From Rhynchopus sp. YZ270_cl-10 (taxonomy: Eukaryota; Euglenozoa; Diplonemea; Diplonemida; Diplonemidae): DNA of 64,000 nt. Made by a program: the position numbers and the translations under genes. Location: contig OZ037867.1 of the NCBI GenBank assembly GCA_964035575.1, positions 992,001 through 1,056,000 on the forward strand. The letters run 5' to 3'. Every line of letters starts with the position of its first letter. The stretch's first letter is position 1. This document shows, in pieces, positions 31,093 through 41,316 of this stretch. The notes under the pieces are model-generated. The model worked only from the letters and a program-made list of their open reading frames with translations. It made no database searches and had not been told where the DNA came from.

Positions 31093-31920
31093 ATGCCTCT
31101 GATGGCAACACTTCAGGAGTACGACTTCGGCATCTCCAAGTGGGTGTATGAGCAGAACTCGGTCTCGCACATGGCACTCCACATGCTGAGCCACACAGGC
31201 GAGGTACGTTACCACCCCCGCCCCACCCCCTTCGGCCATATTATGACCCACTTAGGAATGACCCAAAAACCAAGTAAACATAGAACCTGAACCAATGATA
31301 CGAATCTGCCCAACCTCCATGACATCACCACCTCATATGTAGTGACAACACCCAAACCCCCTTTTGTCCACAGGGATACACCTGGCTCTTCCTCCCCGTG
31401 CCCCTGACGTGGTTGTGTGCGAAGTACGGGTACGGGGCATGGATCGACTTCATCCGCACGATCTGGGTGCTCAACCTCATTGACATTGTGCTCATTGCAC
31501 TGAGCAAGCAGATCTTCCACAGGCCGCGCCCGAACTACCAGAAGACGAACTCCACTGCGGTGTATGTTCCCCCCCACCTCCCCTCCACATAGCTTTTGCC
31601 CCTTTACGCCTTTTGTATGCAGGTTTCTTGGGGCAGACCGCTTCAGCTTCCCATCAGGTCACGCAAGCCGGTCTGTGTCGCTAGCAATATGCATGTCATT
31701 GTACCCAGGGCTGTCCTTGCAGACTCGTGTGCTCTGGTGTGTGTGGGCGGCGGCAATCGCGCTGAGCCGGGTTCTTCTTGGCAGGCATTATATGGGTGAC
31801 ATCCTGGGGGGGTGTGTGCTTGCGGGCATCAACGTTTGGATCCTGCAGAACCACTCAGAGGCCATCGCACGGCTGCTGTTCGGTACTGCGAGCAACGGCT
31901 TCTTGGCGAGGTGGCAGTAA
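31093..31920 (+). CDS. PAP2-family lipid or diphosphate phosphatase, three exons
   Basis: Exons are 31093-31203, 31374-31561 and 31623-31920, giving 198 residues. All three PAP2 motifs are present: K82-x6-R89-P90 (K-Q-I-F-H-R-P-R-P), P-S-G-H at 110-113, and S148-R149-x5-H155-x3-D159, with the catalytic His at 155. Several hydrophobic helices fit an ER-membrane enzyme. The short size and motif spacing resemble PLPP6/PPAPDC2 (polyisoprenoid or presqualene diphosphate phosphatase) or dolichyl diphosphate phosphatases; the substrate is not settled by sequence. The exon 2 donor could be GTGTAT or GTATGT; I chose GTATGT, which keeps the frame into V-F-L-G-A-D-R-F-S-F. Confidence 0.88.
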
Positions 31921-33369
31921 ACAGAGCACAATGAACCAACCGCCATAGTGCATCTTTTTTTTAGTTTTTTTTTAGATGCAGTCCTACATTGGGGTTAGCA
32001 TGATTGGGTGTCTACGGTACACCGGTCATGCACCAAGGTACACTGTTCACGAGAGGGCTTTTTGTATTTCAAGTCAACTTTTTTTTTTTGTGTCGTGGAG
32101 GGGTAGCGATCTCATCTGGGACGGATGTTTGTTATCAGTTTTCTTTTTTGGGGGTGATTCCTTATTATTATTAGTATGGAATAAGGCCCATTTGGGGTGC
32201 GTTTGTGTGTCTCATTGCGAAAAGAACGGTGCACGTGTCACACCCATTTACCCATTCGCCAATGTTAGTGTCATGCGCCTCAGTGCGCTTTATCGAGGTG
32301 ACTTTCAGGGTCATCTTAGAAGGTTTTTTTTTTTTTCTATTTTTCCGGCGTCCCTGAGCCAGCAGCATGTTGCTCTGCTACAGGCGACAGCAAAAAACAA
32401 CAAAAAAAAAATAGTGACTACGCATCAATTGAATCAAAAGTCACATCATTCGATGTAAAACAAACAAACAAAACAAACAGTCTTCTTCGCTTTTTTTTTG
32501 CGCTGCTGTTTTTGTGTGGGAGACTGGTTTGTGTTTATTTATTTTTTTGTGTGGTGTCACTCTTTCCCCACGTTCTCTTCAGGATGGCTTTTTAGTACCT
32601 TCCCTTGGGTCATCTTCCCAACCTTTTTTCCAAGGTGGCCAAGCACTCGAATCATCTTACCTCGGAGTGTAAGTGCCTGCGTCCCAGCGTTTTTGCACTA
32701 TCAACCTCACTTTCTTCTGCAACCTCCCCCCTGACACCGTGTACCTGCACAATGAAGTTCTCTCTAGGGGTTCGATGTAACAGATAAACCAGTGCATTGC
32801 GTCCCCGGCGGTTGTCCCCCTGGTGAGGCGGTTTGCATACTGCTGCAACTTTCTTCGTACATTCTTCATTCATACGATTTCTCCCACGACGATGCCTTTT
32901 TGGGGGAGCGCAAATTGAACAGTTGGACAGGGGGGAGGAAAAAGTAAAGAAATATTCTGCAGTCCCAACCCCGACCTCCTTGAAAAACTTCCCTACTTGA
33001 AAAATGAGGGGCGGGGAGAAATTCATCAAACTTGTGATTCATTGATTGTTTCCAGCAACACACACTCTTTTAAGTACAATAGCCTTCGGGCGTACAGATC
33101 TTGCACTAGCAGGTGATTCGTCGACACAACAAAAAAGACACTACCACCCCATTGTCCCCTATGCATTGTATCTGTCACTCAAATGATGCCGTTCCGCAAT
33201 CACCTCCCCCCGCCACCCTAGTTTTGGTTTCGCACGTTTCACAGTTCAAAAAATACGGCTGCCTTGTGCAACGTGAGTCACCTCCCGATATTTTCAAACC
33301 CCCGCACACATCCCCACCCCCCTTCCAGAGGGTTTTGACATAGCATCCCCCCCCAAAAGCGCACACAAA
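31921..33369. other. Intergenic region with scattered repeat fragments
   Basis: There is a family A copy at 32003, a B-like GGTGACTTTCAGGGTCATCTTAGAAGG at about 32296, and module C fragments (GCCTGCGTCCCAGCG at about 32686, TGGTGAGGCGGTTTGCA at about 32820). No gene is supported. Confidence 0.55.
32003..32080 (+). repeat. Family A short interspersed repeat
   Basis: It has the core GGTACACTGTTCACGAGAGG, then GCTTT-TGTATTTCAAGTCAAC, preceded by TTGGGTGTC...GGTCATGCACCAA. At least five further copies lie downstream in this window. Confidence 0.75.
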
Positions 33370-34314
33370 ATGAAGCTCCACAGCAAGGCATCGATCCCAG
33401 GGATTCCTTTCCGTAAGAGTGCAACGCTTATCATTGCTGCGCCCTTCCAACGCACCGAGGCTACGGGGTGTGACTATAAGATCTGTCTTCTGAAGCGCCC
33501 CGGCAGGGGCACCTTCAAGAACGCGTATGTGTTCCCTGGAGGCGCGCATGAGGCTGTTGACAACACGATCACCGCAAAGATGATGCAGGGTGTAAAGGTT
33601 TCACACCAAACCACAAATTCGCTTGACACCATGCCTATGCGGGTCTGCGCCGTCCGTGAGGCCTTCGAAGAAGCAGGAGCCCAGGTTCTCTCCAAACCCG
33701 TTGATGCAGACAAATGGCGTTCTCTCGTCGACCACGATGCTAACGTCTTTGAAAAGCTTCTCACCGAAGAAGCGGTGAGCCCTGCGGTTGAAAGACTTCT
33801 TTTTTGGTGTTCCTTCATCACGCCTGACTCAGAGGCGATGCGGATGAAGAAGGGTGGGTTTGAAACGGCGTTCTATTTGGTGGTCTTGGATGAGGCACAG
33901 AAGAGTGGCCTTGCATGCGACGGTACGGAGAACGTGACCATGGCGTGGTTGTCTCCTAAAGAAGCGTTGGAGGCGCACCGTGTGGGGGAGATCTCGCTCC
34001 CTCCTCCACAGTGGACAGTCTTGACTGAGATGTTGGAGCATCCGGACCTCGCAGGGCTTCCGGACCACGCTGTGTCACCTAACCGTGCGCTTGTGCGTGA
34101 CCATGTGATCAAACCATACCTGCTCGACCCACAAAACGACCCCTCCTACGAAGCAACCGGCATCTGGCTTGCATACCCAGGGGATGAGCTGCATCCACAG
34201 TATGTAGGCGCAAAGGGGGCGGTCAACAGACTTAATATTAGGCCTAAAACGCCGTACACGAAGAAGTGTAATGTGCCGGAGGGGACGCGTCTGGCGTTGG
34301 CGGCGAAGCTGTGA
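33370..34314 (+). CDS. Nudix hydrolase, NUDT19-like
   Basis: The product is 314 residues, one exon. The Nudix box is split as in NUDT19/RP2-type proteins: V-F-P-G-G-A-H-E (54-61), an insert of about 34 residues, then R96-E-A-F-E-E-A-G103, which provides the metal-binding E-E pair. An L-L-F-W-C-S-F-I-T-P-D-S-E segment and F-E-T-A-F-Y-L-V-V-L follow, again like NUDT19, which cleaves CoA and CoA esters in animal peroxisomes. The end is A-A-K-L; this is not a perfect PTS1 (SKL-type), though AKL variants act as peroxisomal signals in some species. CoA or nucleotide diphosphate cleavage is inferred from the family. Confidence 0.85.
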   Translation: MKLHSKASIPGIPFRKSATLIIAAPFQRTEATGCDYKICLLKRPGRGTFKNAYVFPGGAHEAVDNTITAKMMQGVKVSHQTTNSLDTMPMRVCAVREAFEEAGAQVLSKPVDADKWRSLVDHDANVFEKLLTEEAVSPAVERLLFWCSFITPDSEAMRMKKGGFETAFYLVVLDEAQKSGLACDGTENVTMAWLSPKEALEAHRVGEISLPPPQWTVLTEMLEHPDLAGLPDHAVSPNRALVRDHVIKPYLLDPQNDPSYEATGIWLAYPGDELHPQYVGAKGAVNRLNIRPKTPYTKKCNVPEGTRLALAAKL

Positions 34315-34368
34315 AGAGATCCGCATCCCCGATCGAGCTTGTATTGAGTGCATGGACAAACAACGTAT

Positions 34369-34371
<3 letters not shown>

Positions 34372-34410
<39 letters not shown>
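34372..34410. repeat. (GT)n microsatellite
   Basis: An uninterrupted run of about 19 units 60 bp after the Nudix stop codon. Confidence 0.95.
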
Positions 34411-34411
<1 letters not shown>

Positions 34412-34863
34412 CAAAGGTTTACAATAAAAAGTAACCTATTGTATAGTTGATTGTCGAGACAAAATACGGTGGTGATGTCACATTCACGGTGACCTGGTCA
34501 GGGCCTGACATGAACAGTGACAAGGCTAAAAAAAGGGCGAAATAGCGCGTGTCTTTACATGGTCATGACACGTGTCATGGCCATGTGGGTGTGTTGAAAG
34601 CGTTGTGGGTTGTTCCTCAGAGCGGAACATAGCCCACGTGGGTGCATGTGTGTTTCCCCCCTCTCAAGGTGACGATCATCTTTCCCTTCTCTTTCTTCTG
34701 TACGTTTTAACCCCAACTCTGGTGAGCTCATCACACAGGTGTTCCCCATTCCCCACTCGCATTGTTTTCCTCTTCTCACAAAAACTCGAAACAAAGCATA
34801 CCTATTCTCTTGTTTTTCTCTCTATTTACCAGTTTATTTGCTGTCTTCTTGCATCGGCCACAC

Positions 34864-34871
34864 TCCACAGA
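34864..34871 (+). promoter_or_regulatory. Candidate splice acceptor in leader (5'UTR intron or trans-splice site)
   Basis: CTCCACAG|A lies about 34 nt before the ATG at 34905, behind a pyrimidine-rich tract. The same CCACAG|AATT context occurs at 36546-36551 and 41238-41243 in front of two other genes. Spliced-leader addition is known in diplonemids, but no donor evidence exists in this window. Confidence 0.35.
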
Positions 34872-34904
34872 ATTTTTACCAACACAACGAAACACACCCA
34901 CAAG

Positions 34905-35747
34905 ATGATGTCGTGCATGCGTATTGCAGTGGTTGCTTCGATGCTGTGTGCTGCGGCGGCACAGGGCCTGCCGCAGAACACAGCGGGGTGTGCAGCCACA
35001 CTGTGCCCACCTGGCCACGATTGCAAGGAGGACGCAAACCAGCAAAACGCTTACTGCGAGCTGTCCACGAACCCGTGTGCTGTGGTGCGCTGTGGCTCTG
35101 GTACTGAGTGCACTGTTGCCGCGGATGGGTCCGTGCAGTGCACACCGATTGTGACTCCCTGTGCGACCATCCGATGCTCGTCTGGTTACGAGTGCACAAT
35201 TGCCACTGACGGAAGTGGGCAGTGCACACCGATTGTGACTCCATGTGCGACCATCCGATGCTCGTCTGGATACGAGTGCACAATTGCTGCTGACGGAAGT
35301 GGGCAGTGCACACCGATTATCTCCCCGTGTGCGACCATCAGGTGTGCGTCTGGTTACGAGTGCACGATTGCTGCTGACGGCAGTGGACAGTGCACACCAA
35401 TCATCTCGCCATGTGCAACCATCAGGTGTGCGTCTGGATACGAGTGCACGATTGCCACTGACGGAAGTGGACAGTGCACACCGATTGTGACTCCGTGTGC
35501 GACCATCCGATGCTCGTCTGGATACGAGTGCACAATTGCCGCTGACGGAAGTGGACAGTGCACACCAATCATCTCCCCGTGTGCGACCATCAGGTGTGCG
35601 TCTGGTTATGAGTGCACGATTGCCGCTGACGGAAGTGGACAGTGCACACCGATTGACCCCTGCACAACTAAGACATGCCGGGACGGCTACAGATGCTTGG
35701 CCATCTTCCAAACGCACGCCATCTGCGTGCCGTCGTGGTGGTTCTGA
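34905..35747 (+). CDS. Secreted follistatin-N-like Cys-repeat protein, nine modules
   Basis: The product is 280 residues from ATG-ATG at 34905; the longer upstream frame is leader. A signal peptide (M-M-S-C-M-R-I-A-V-V-A-S-M-L-C-A-A-A-A-Q) is followed by an N-terminal module with A-G-C-A-A-T-L-C-P-P-G-H-D-C, then N-P-C-A-V-V-R-C, six 28-residue repeats of the form P-C-A-T-I-R-C-(S/A)-S-G-Y-E-C-T-I-A-x-D-G-S-G-Q-C-T-P-I, and a last module ending P-S-W-W-F. Four Cys per repeat with C-x4-C-x5-C-x9-C spacing resemble the FOLN half of follistatin or EGF-like folds. There is no TM helix. An extracellular structural or binding role is inferred. Its paralogue is at 36578. Confidence 0.8.
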   Translation: MMSCMRIAVVASMLCAAAAQGLPQNTAGCAATLCPPGHDCKEDANQQNAYCELSTNPCAVVRCGSGTECTVAADGSVQCTPIVTPCATIRCSSGYECTIATDGSGQCTPIVTPCATIRCSSGYECTIAADGSGQCTPIISPCATIRCASGYECTIAADGSGQCTPIISPCATIRCASGYECTIATDGSGQCTPIVTPCATIRCSSGYECTIAADGSGQCTPIISPCATIRCASGYECTIAADGSGQCTPIDPCTTKTCRDGYRCLAIFQTHAICVPSWWF

Positions 35748-36577
35748 TGCAGCCGTTTGCACTGTAAAAAAAGAACGTGTTGCAATCATGCAGATGTGTG
35801 AACAGTCATCTTCAAGTTTTCATTATTTTCTATATTTACTGCTATTTTGAAAGAGGTTAGCTGCGGCTTTGTGCTGACGTACATATGTAACTGTTAATGT
35901 GTCTGACGACATTGTTGTTATCAGTGCAGGAGCTACAGCCACTGAACAGGTTGATAAACAACGTCACTACAAGTGCAGCTGCTTTTCCAACCTTCTTGCC
36001 CTCCCCAAAAAGTACTACAAAAAATAAAAATAAACCAAAGGAACGAGTTTTGTGAAATACCGAGAAAAGCAAGAGACTGTTTGACGTGCCTCACGTAGTG
36101 AGGTACGCCTTCCGCATCTCCTCTGCAAAGTGGTTTTCCTCTCGTTCCTGTTATCAGCTTTTATTCATTCTTTTTCTCTCTATTTTCTTTCTTTACGCAC
36201 TTTGCGTGGTTTTGTTTTTGTTTTTGTTTTGTTTTTTCTTTGTTTTTATGCATTCCTATTTGCGTTTTCCACCACTTGTCATGCTTCACGCGGGATGCTC
36301 TCCCGTGTTTCTGTGTCTTTCCTGTTGTTTTGTGATTTCGTTTGTGCACAGATAAGACTGTCAACGTCTCCACTGTGAGTGCAAATGAGAACACCAGCGA
36401 AACACAGTAACAGCATACATTTTTGCATTCCACTGCTCCTCTTCCTATTCCCCACCCCACATGCTCGAAGGGCATTTTGTCCTAAAGATACACCACCACC
36501 CTCTTTGTTTCATCACCACTTCTCTCCTCCACCCTCACACACCTGCCACAGAATTATCACCAACACAACAAAACAAG
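35748..36577. repeat. Spacer between the two Cys-repeat genes; homologous to 40600-41270
   Basis: Segments such as GGAGCTACAGCCACTGAACAGG and TCATGCTTCACGCGGGATGCT have clear counterparts at about 40658 and 40876. The spacer thus occurs after both Cys-repeat genes. No gene is seen. Confidence 0.65.
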
Positions 36578-39500
36578 ATGATGTCGTGCATGCGTATTGC
36601 AGTGCTTGCTTCGGTGCTGTGTGCTGCGTCGTCACAGGGCCTACCAAACAACACAGCGGGGTGTGCGGCTACAATCTGCCCACCTGCCCATGAGTGCAAG
36701 GAGGACGCAAACCAGCAAAACGCTTACTGCGAGCTGTCCACGAACCCGTGTGCTGTGGTGCGCTGTGGCTCTGGTACTGAGTGCACTGTTGGCGCGGATG
36801 GGTCCGTGCAGTGCACACCGATCTCCGACCCTTGCATTGCCACCACTTGCCCGATTGGCCAGGTCTGCACCGTGAAGCTGGGACAGGCTGTTTGTGAGAC
36901 ACCCATCTCCGACCCTTGCATTGCCACCACTTGCCCGATTGGACAGGTTTGCACCGTGCACCTGGGACAGGCTGTTTGCGAGACACCCATCTCCGACCCT
37001 TGCATTGCCACCACTTGCCCGATTGGCCAGGTCTGCACCGTGCATCTGGGACAGGCTGTTTGTGAGACACCCATCTCCGACCCTTGCATTGCCACCACTT
37101 GCCCGATTGGACAGGTTTGCACCGTGCACCTGGGACAGGCTGTTTGCGAGACACCCATCTCCGACCCTTGCATTGCCACCACTTGCCCGATTGGCCAGGT
37201 CTGCACCGTGCATCTGGGACAGGCTGTTTGTGAGACACCCATCTCCGACCCTTGCATTGCCACCACTTGCCCGATTGGCCAGGTTTGCACCGTGCATCTG
37301 GGACAGGCTGTTTGCGAGACACCCATCTCCGACCCTTGCATTGCCACCACTTGCCCGATTGGCCAGGTTTGCACCGTGCATCTGGGACAGGCTGTTTGTG
37401 AGACACCCATCTCCGACCCTTGCATTGCCACCACTTGCCCGATTGGCCAGGTCTGCACCGTGCATCTGGGACAGGCTGTTTGTGAGACACCCATCTCCGA
37501 CCCGTGCATTGCCACCACTTGCCCGATTGGCCAGGTCTGCACCGTGCATCTGGGACAGGCTGTTTGTGAGACACCCATCTCCGACCCTTGCATTGCCACC
37601 ACTTGCCCGATTGGCCAGGTCTGCACCGTGCATCTGGGACAGGCTGTTTGTGAGACACCCATCTCCGACCCTTGCATTGCCACCACTTGCCCGATTGGCC
37701 AGGTTTGCACCGTGCATCTGGGACAGGCTGTTTGCGAGACACCCATCTCCGACCCTTGCATTGCCACCACTTGCCCGATTGGCCAGGTTTGCACCGTGCA
37801 TCTGGGACAGGCTGTGTGTGAGACACCCATCTCCGACCCTTGCATTGCCACCACTTGCCCGATTGGCCAGGTTTGCACCGTGCATCTGGGACAGGCTGTG
37901 TGTGAGACACCCATCTCCGACCCTTGCATTGCCACCACTTGCCCGATTGGCCAGGTTTGCACCGTGCATCTGGGACAGGCTGTTTGTGAGACACCCATCT
38001 CCGACCCTTGCATTGCCACCACTTGCCCGATTGGACAGGTTTGCACCGTGCATCTGGGACAGGCTGTTTGTGAGACACCCATCTCCGACCCTTGCATTGC
38101 CACCACTTGCCCGATTGGCCAGGTCTGCACCGTGCATCTGGGACAGGCTGTTTGTGAGACACCCATCTCCGACCCTTGCATTGCCACCACTTGCCCGATT
38201 GGCCAGGTCTGCACCGTGCATCTGGGACAGGCTGTTTGTGAGACACCCATCTCCGACCCTTGCATTGCCACCACTTGCCCGCTTGGCCAGGTTTGCACCG
38301 TGAAGTTGGGACAGGCTGTTTGTGAGACACCCATCTCTGACCCTTGCATTGCCACCACTTGCCCGATTGGCCAGGTCTGCACCGTGCATCTGGGACAGGC
38401 TGTTTGCGAGACACCCATCTCTGACCCTTGCATTGCCACCACTTGCCCGATTGGACAGGTTTGCACCGTGCATCTGGGACAGGCTGTTTGTGAGACACCC
38501 ATCTCCGACCCTTGCATTGCCACCACTTGCCCGATTGGCCAGGTCTGCACCGTGCATCTGGGACAGGCTGTTTGCGAGACACCCATCTCTGACCCTTGCA
38601 TTGCCACCACTTGCCCGATTGGCCAGGTCTGCACTGTTAAGCTGAGACAGGCTGTTTGTGAGACACCCATCTCCGACCCTTGCATTGCCACCACTTGCCC
38701 GATTGGCCAGGTCTGCACCGTGCATCTGGGACAGGCTGTTTGCGAGACACCCATCTCTGACCCTTGCATTGCCACCACTTGCCCGATTGGCCAGGTTTGC
38801 ACCGTGAAGCTGGGACAGGCTGTTTGTGAGACACCCATCTCCGACCCTTGCATTGCCACCACTTGCCCGATTGGCCAGGTTTGCACTGTTCACCTGGGAC
38901 AGGCTGTTTGCGAGACACCCATCTCCGACCCTTGCATTGCCACCACTTGCCCGATTGGCCAGGTCTGCACCGTGAAGCTGGGACAGGCTGTTTGCGAGAC
39001 ACCCATCTCCGACCCTTGCATTGCCACCACTTGCCCGATTGGCCAGGTCTGCACCGTGAAGCTGGGACAGGCTGTTTGTGAGACACCCATCTCTGACCCT
39101 TGCATTGCCACCACTTGCCCGATTGGCCAGGTCTGCACTGTTAAGCTGGGACAGGCTGTTTGTGAGACACCCATCTCTGACCCTTGCATTGCCACCACTT
39201 GCCCGATTGGCCAGGTTTGCACTGTGCACCTGGGACAGGCTGTTTGCGAGACACCCATCTCCGACCCTTGCATTGCCACCACTTGCCCGATTGGCCAGGT
39301 CTGCACCGTGAAGCTGGGACAGGCTGTTTGCGAGACACCCATCTCCGACCCTTGCATTGCCACCACTTGCCCGATTGGCCAGGTCTGCACCGTGAAGCTG
39401 GGACAGGCTGTTTGTGAGACACCCATCTCTGACCCTTGCATTGCCACCACTTGCCCGATTGGCCAGGTCTGCACTGTTAAGCTGGGACAGGCTGTTTGTG

Positions 39501-40441
39501 AGACACCCATCTCCGACCCTTGCATTGCCGCCACTTGCCCGATTGGCCAGGTTTGCACTGTTAAGCTGGGACAGGCTGTTTGCGAGACACCCATCTCTGA
39601 CCCTTGCATTGCCACCACTTGCCCGATTGGTCAGGTCTGCACCGTGAAGCTGGGACAGGCTGTTTGTGAGACACCCATCTCTGACCCTTGCATTGCCACC
39701 ACTTGCCCGATTGGCCAGGTCTGCACTGTTAAGCTGGGACAGGCTGTTTGTGAGACACCCATCTCCGACCCTTGCATTGCCACCACTTGCCCGATTGGCC
39801 AGGTTTGCACTGTGCACCTGGGACAGGCTGTTTGCGAGACACCCATCTCCGACCCTTGCATTGCCACCACTTGCCCGATTGGTCAGGTTTGCACTGTGCA
39901 CCTGGCACAGGCTGTTTGCGAGACACCCATCTCCGACCCTTGCATTGCCACCACTTGCCCGATTGGTCAGGTTTGCACTGTGCACCTGGCACAGGCTGTT
40001 TGCGAGACACCCATCTCCGACCCTTGCATTGCCACCACTTGCCCGATTGGTCAGGTTTGCACTGTGCACCTGGCACAGGCTGTTTGCGAGACACCCATCT
40101 CCGACCCTTGCATTGCCACCACTTGCCCGATTGGTCAGGTTTGCACTGTGCACCTGGCACAGGCTGTTTGCGAGACACCCATCTCCGACCCTTGCATTGC
40201 CACCACTTGCCCGATTGGCCAGGTCTGCACCGTGAAGCTGGGACAGGCTGTTTGTGAGGCTCCTATCTCTCCGTGTGCCACTGTGAGGTGTGCTTCCGGG
40301 TACGAGTGTACGATTGCTGATGATGGAAGTGCTCAGTGCACACGGATTGACCCCTGCACAAGGACGACGTGCAGGACTGGGTACAGGTGTTTGACCCTCT
40401 TCGACACACATGCCGTGTGTCTGCCGTCGTGGTGGTTCTGA
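36578..40441 (+). CDS. Secreted Cys-repeat protein with 41 tandem 28-residue modules
   Basis: The product is 1287 residues. The first about 82 residues match the gene at 34905 almost throughout (signal peptide, A-G-C-A-A-T, C-A-V-V-R-C-G-S-G-T-E-C). From 36821 to 40264 there are exactly 41 repeats of 84 bp: I-S-D-P-C-I-A-T-T-C-P-I-G-Q-V-C-T-V then (H/K)-L-G-Q-A-V-C-E-T-P, four Cys each. The close is a module of the older type (P-C-A-T-V-R-C-A-S-G-Y-E-C) and the shared ending P-S-W-W-F. Variants cluster: H-L-G in the first half, mixed K-L-G and H-L-G in the second, and a run of four H-L-A copies near the end. This shows repeated block copying. No TM helix is seen; a long rod-like extracellular protein is inferred. 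Confidence 0.85.
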   Translation: MMSCMRIAVLASVLCAASSQGLPNNTAGCAATICPPAHECKEDANQQNAYCELSTNPCAVVRCGSGTECTVGADGSVQCTPISDPCIATTCPIGQVCTVKLGQAVCETPISDPCIATTCPIGQVCTVHLGQAVCETPISDPCIATTCPIGQVCTVHLGQAVCETPISDPCIATTCPIGQVCTVHLGQAVCETPISDPCIATTCPIGQVCTVHLGQAVCETPISDPCIATTCPIGQVCTVHLGQAVCETPISDPCIATTCPIGQVCTVHLGQAVCETPISDPCIATTCPIGQVCTVHLGQAVCETPISDPCIATTCPIGQVCTVHLGQAVCETPISDPCIATTCPIGQVCTVHLGQAVCETPISDPCIATTCPIGQVCTVHLGQAVCETPISDPCIATTCPIGQVCTVHLGQAVCETPISDPCIATTCPIGQVCTVHLGQAVCETPISDPCIATTCPIGQVCTVHLGQAVCETPISDPCIATTCPIGQVCTVHLGQAVCETPISDPCIATTCPIGQVCTVHLGQAVCETPISDPCIATTCPIGQVCTVHLGQAVCETPISDPCIATTCPLGQVCTVKLGQAVCETPISDPCIATTCPIGQVCTVHLGQAVCETPISDPCIATTCPIGQVCTVHLGQAVCETPISDPCIATTCPIGQVCTVHLGQAVCETPISDPCIATTCPIGQVCTVKLRQAVCETPISDPCIATTCPIGQVCTVHLGQAVCETPISDPCIATTCPIGQVCTVKLGQAVCETPISDPCIATTCPIGQVCTVHLGQAVCETPISDPCIATTCPIGQVCTVKLGQAVCETPISDPCIATTCPIGQVCTVKLGQAVCETPISDPCIATTCPIGQVCTVKLGQAVCETPISDPCIATTCPIGQVCTVHLGQAVCETPISDPCIATTCPIGQVCTVKLGQAVCETPISDPCIATTCPIGQVCTVKLGQAVCETPISDPCIATTCPIGQVCTVKLGQAVCETPISDPCIAATCPIGQVCTVKLGQAVCETPISDPCIATTCPIGQVCTVKLGQAVCETPISDPCIATTCPIGQVCTVKLGQAVCETPISDPCIATTCPIGQVCTVHLGQAVCETPISDPCIATTCPIGQVCTVHLAQAVCETPISDPCIATTCPIGQVCTVHLAQAVCETPISDPCIATTCPIGQVCTVHLAQAVCETPISDPCIATTCPIGQVCTVHLAQAVCETPISDPCIATTCPIGQVCTVKLGQAVCEAPISPCATVRCASGYECTIADDGSAQCTRIDPCTRTTCRTGYRCLTLFDTHAVCLPSWWF
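36821..40264 (+). repeat. 84-bp tandem repeat, 41 copies
   Basis: The length is 3444 bp, 41 times 84, with no indel. As 84 is a multiple of 3, any frame open in one unit is open in all, which explains the very long frames on both strands. Confidence 0.95.
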
Positions 40442-41316
40442 TACCTCTTTTGAGCAGGTGAGCAGTATTGTTTTGATCTGCATCGAATATGCTCTTTTTT
40501 GCCGAGATCTGTGCCTCCAAGGCTGGTTTTGGCTTTTATCTTTTTATGTTGTTTTTCTTTAGTGCTCTATACTTTTGCAGATGCGTTTGTGTTGACGTTT
40601 GTCGGTAGACACAGGGCCGGCGTACTGGCCTGATGACACGTGTTGTTATCGAGGCTTGAGCTACGGTCACTGAATAGGCTGATTTAACAACGTCATGGCA
40701 AGCTGCATCTGCTTTTCTACGCTTCTTGTTTGCAGCAAAAGTCGTCGTCGTGGGTGGGTGATGTGACGAGGTCAGCACCTTGCGTATGCATGTACTGTCC
40801 TTATCGTCTCATTTGCGTCGTGTGCTTGTGCGCCTGTGCGCTCTTGCGCATTTGTTTATTTGTGTTTTCACCTTTTTGTCATGCTCCACGCGGGATGCTG
40901 TCCCGTATTGCTGTGGTTTTGCTGTTGTCTTTTGAATCTGTTTGTACACAGAATGGTGACTCGTCTACGAATGCACTGTTCTACTACGAGCAAGGGACAC
41001 AACGAAACAGTTGCAGCACGCATTTTTGATTTTATTTTCTCCCCCCCGGACCCCTGGTGACAGTTCTCATGCCTTTACTCTGTCAGTGCGCTGCATCGTC
41101 AGCACAGTCCTTGACAAGAAAGGTCATTTTGTGACGCACCTATTCACTCTCTATCAAAAAACAACCTGCGCCCCCTCAGTTTCTTTTGCTCTCTCCCAGA
41201 CACACCCTCCTCCACGTTTCCCCCACACACACGCATCCCACAGAATTAACACACTCCCACACCCACAACCTTGAGACCTTGTCATCCCGCACCCCCTTTT
41301 CTCTCCCCTCCCCACC
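40442..41316. repeat. Third copy of the Cys-repeat-gene flank and leader region
   Basis: This is homologous to 35870-36560, including the sequence around CACGCGGGATGCT and a final CCCACAGAATTAACAC similar to the leaders at 34864 and 36546. Here it leads into an unrelated gene at 41317 instead of a third Cys-repeat gene. Confidence 0.65.

Larger units (their letters stand above)
34315..34904. other. Intergenic and 5' region with GT microsatellite
   Basis: There is a (GT)n run at 34372-34410. The last approximately 150 bp resemble the stretches upstream of the genes at 36578 and 41317 (CCACAGAATT followed by ACCAACACAAC). Confidence 0.55.

Noticed and set aside
36821-40264. Regular repeats that could suggest a CRISPR array
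   Set aside because: The units are directly adjacent, coding and without unique spacers, and the genome is eukaryotic.
36641-40483. Antisense open frame of 1280 codons (and several of 470-720 codons) over the Cys-repeat gene
   Set aside because: The 84-bp unit is a multiple of 3, so an accidental open frame in one unit is open in all 41. The + frame has signal peptide, Cys spacing and a paralogue; the antisense has none.
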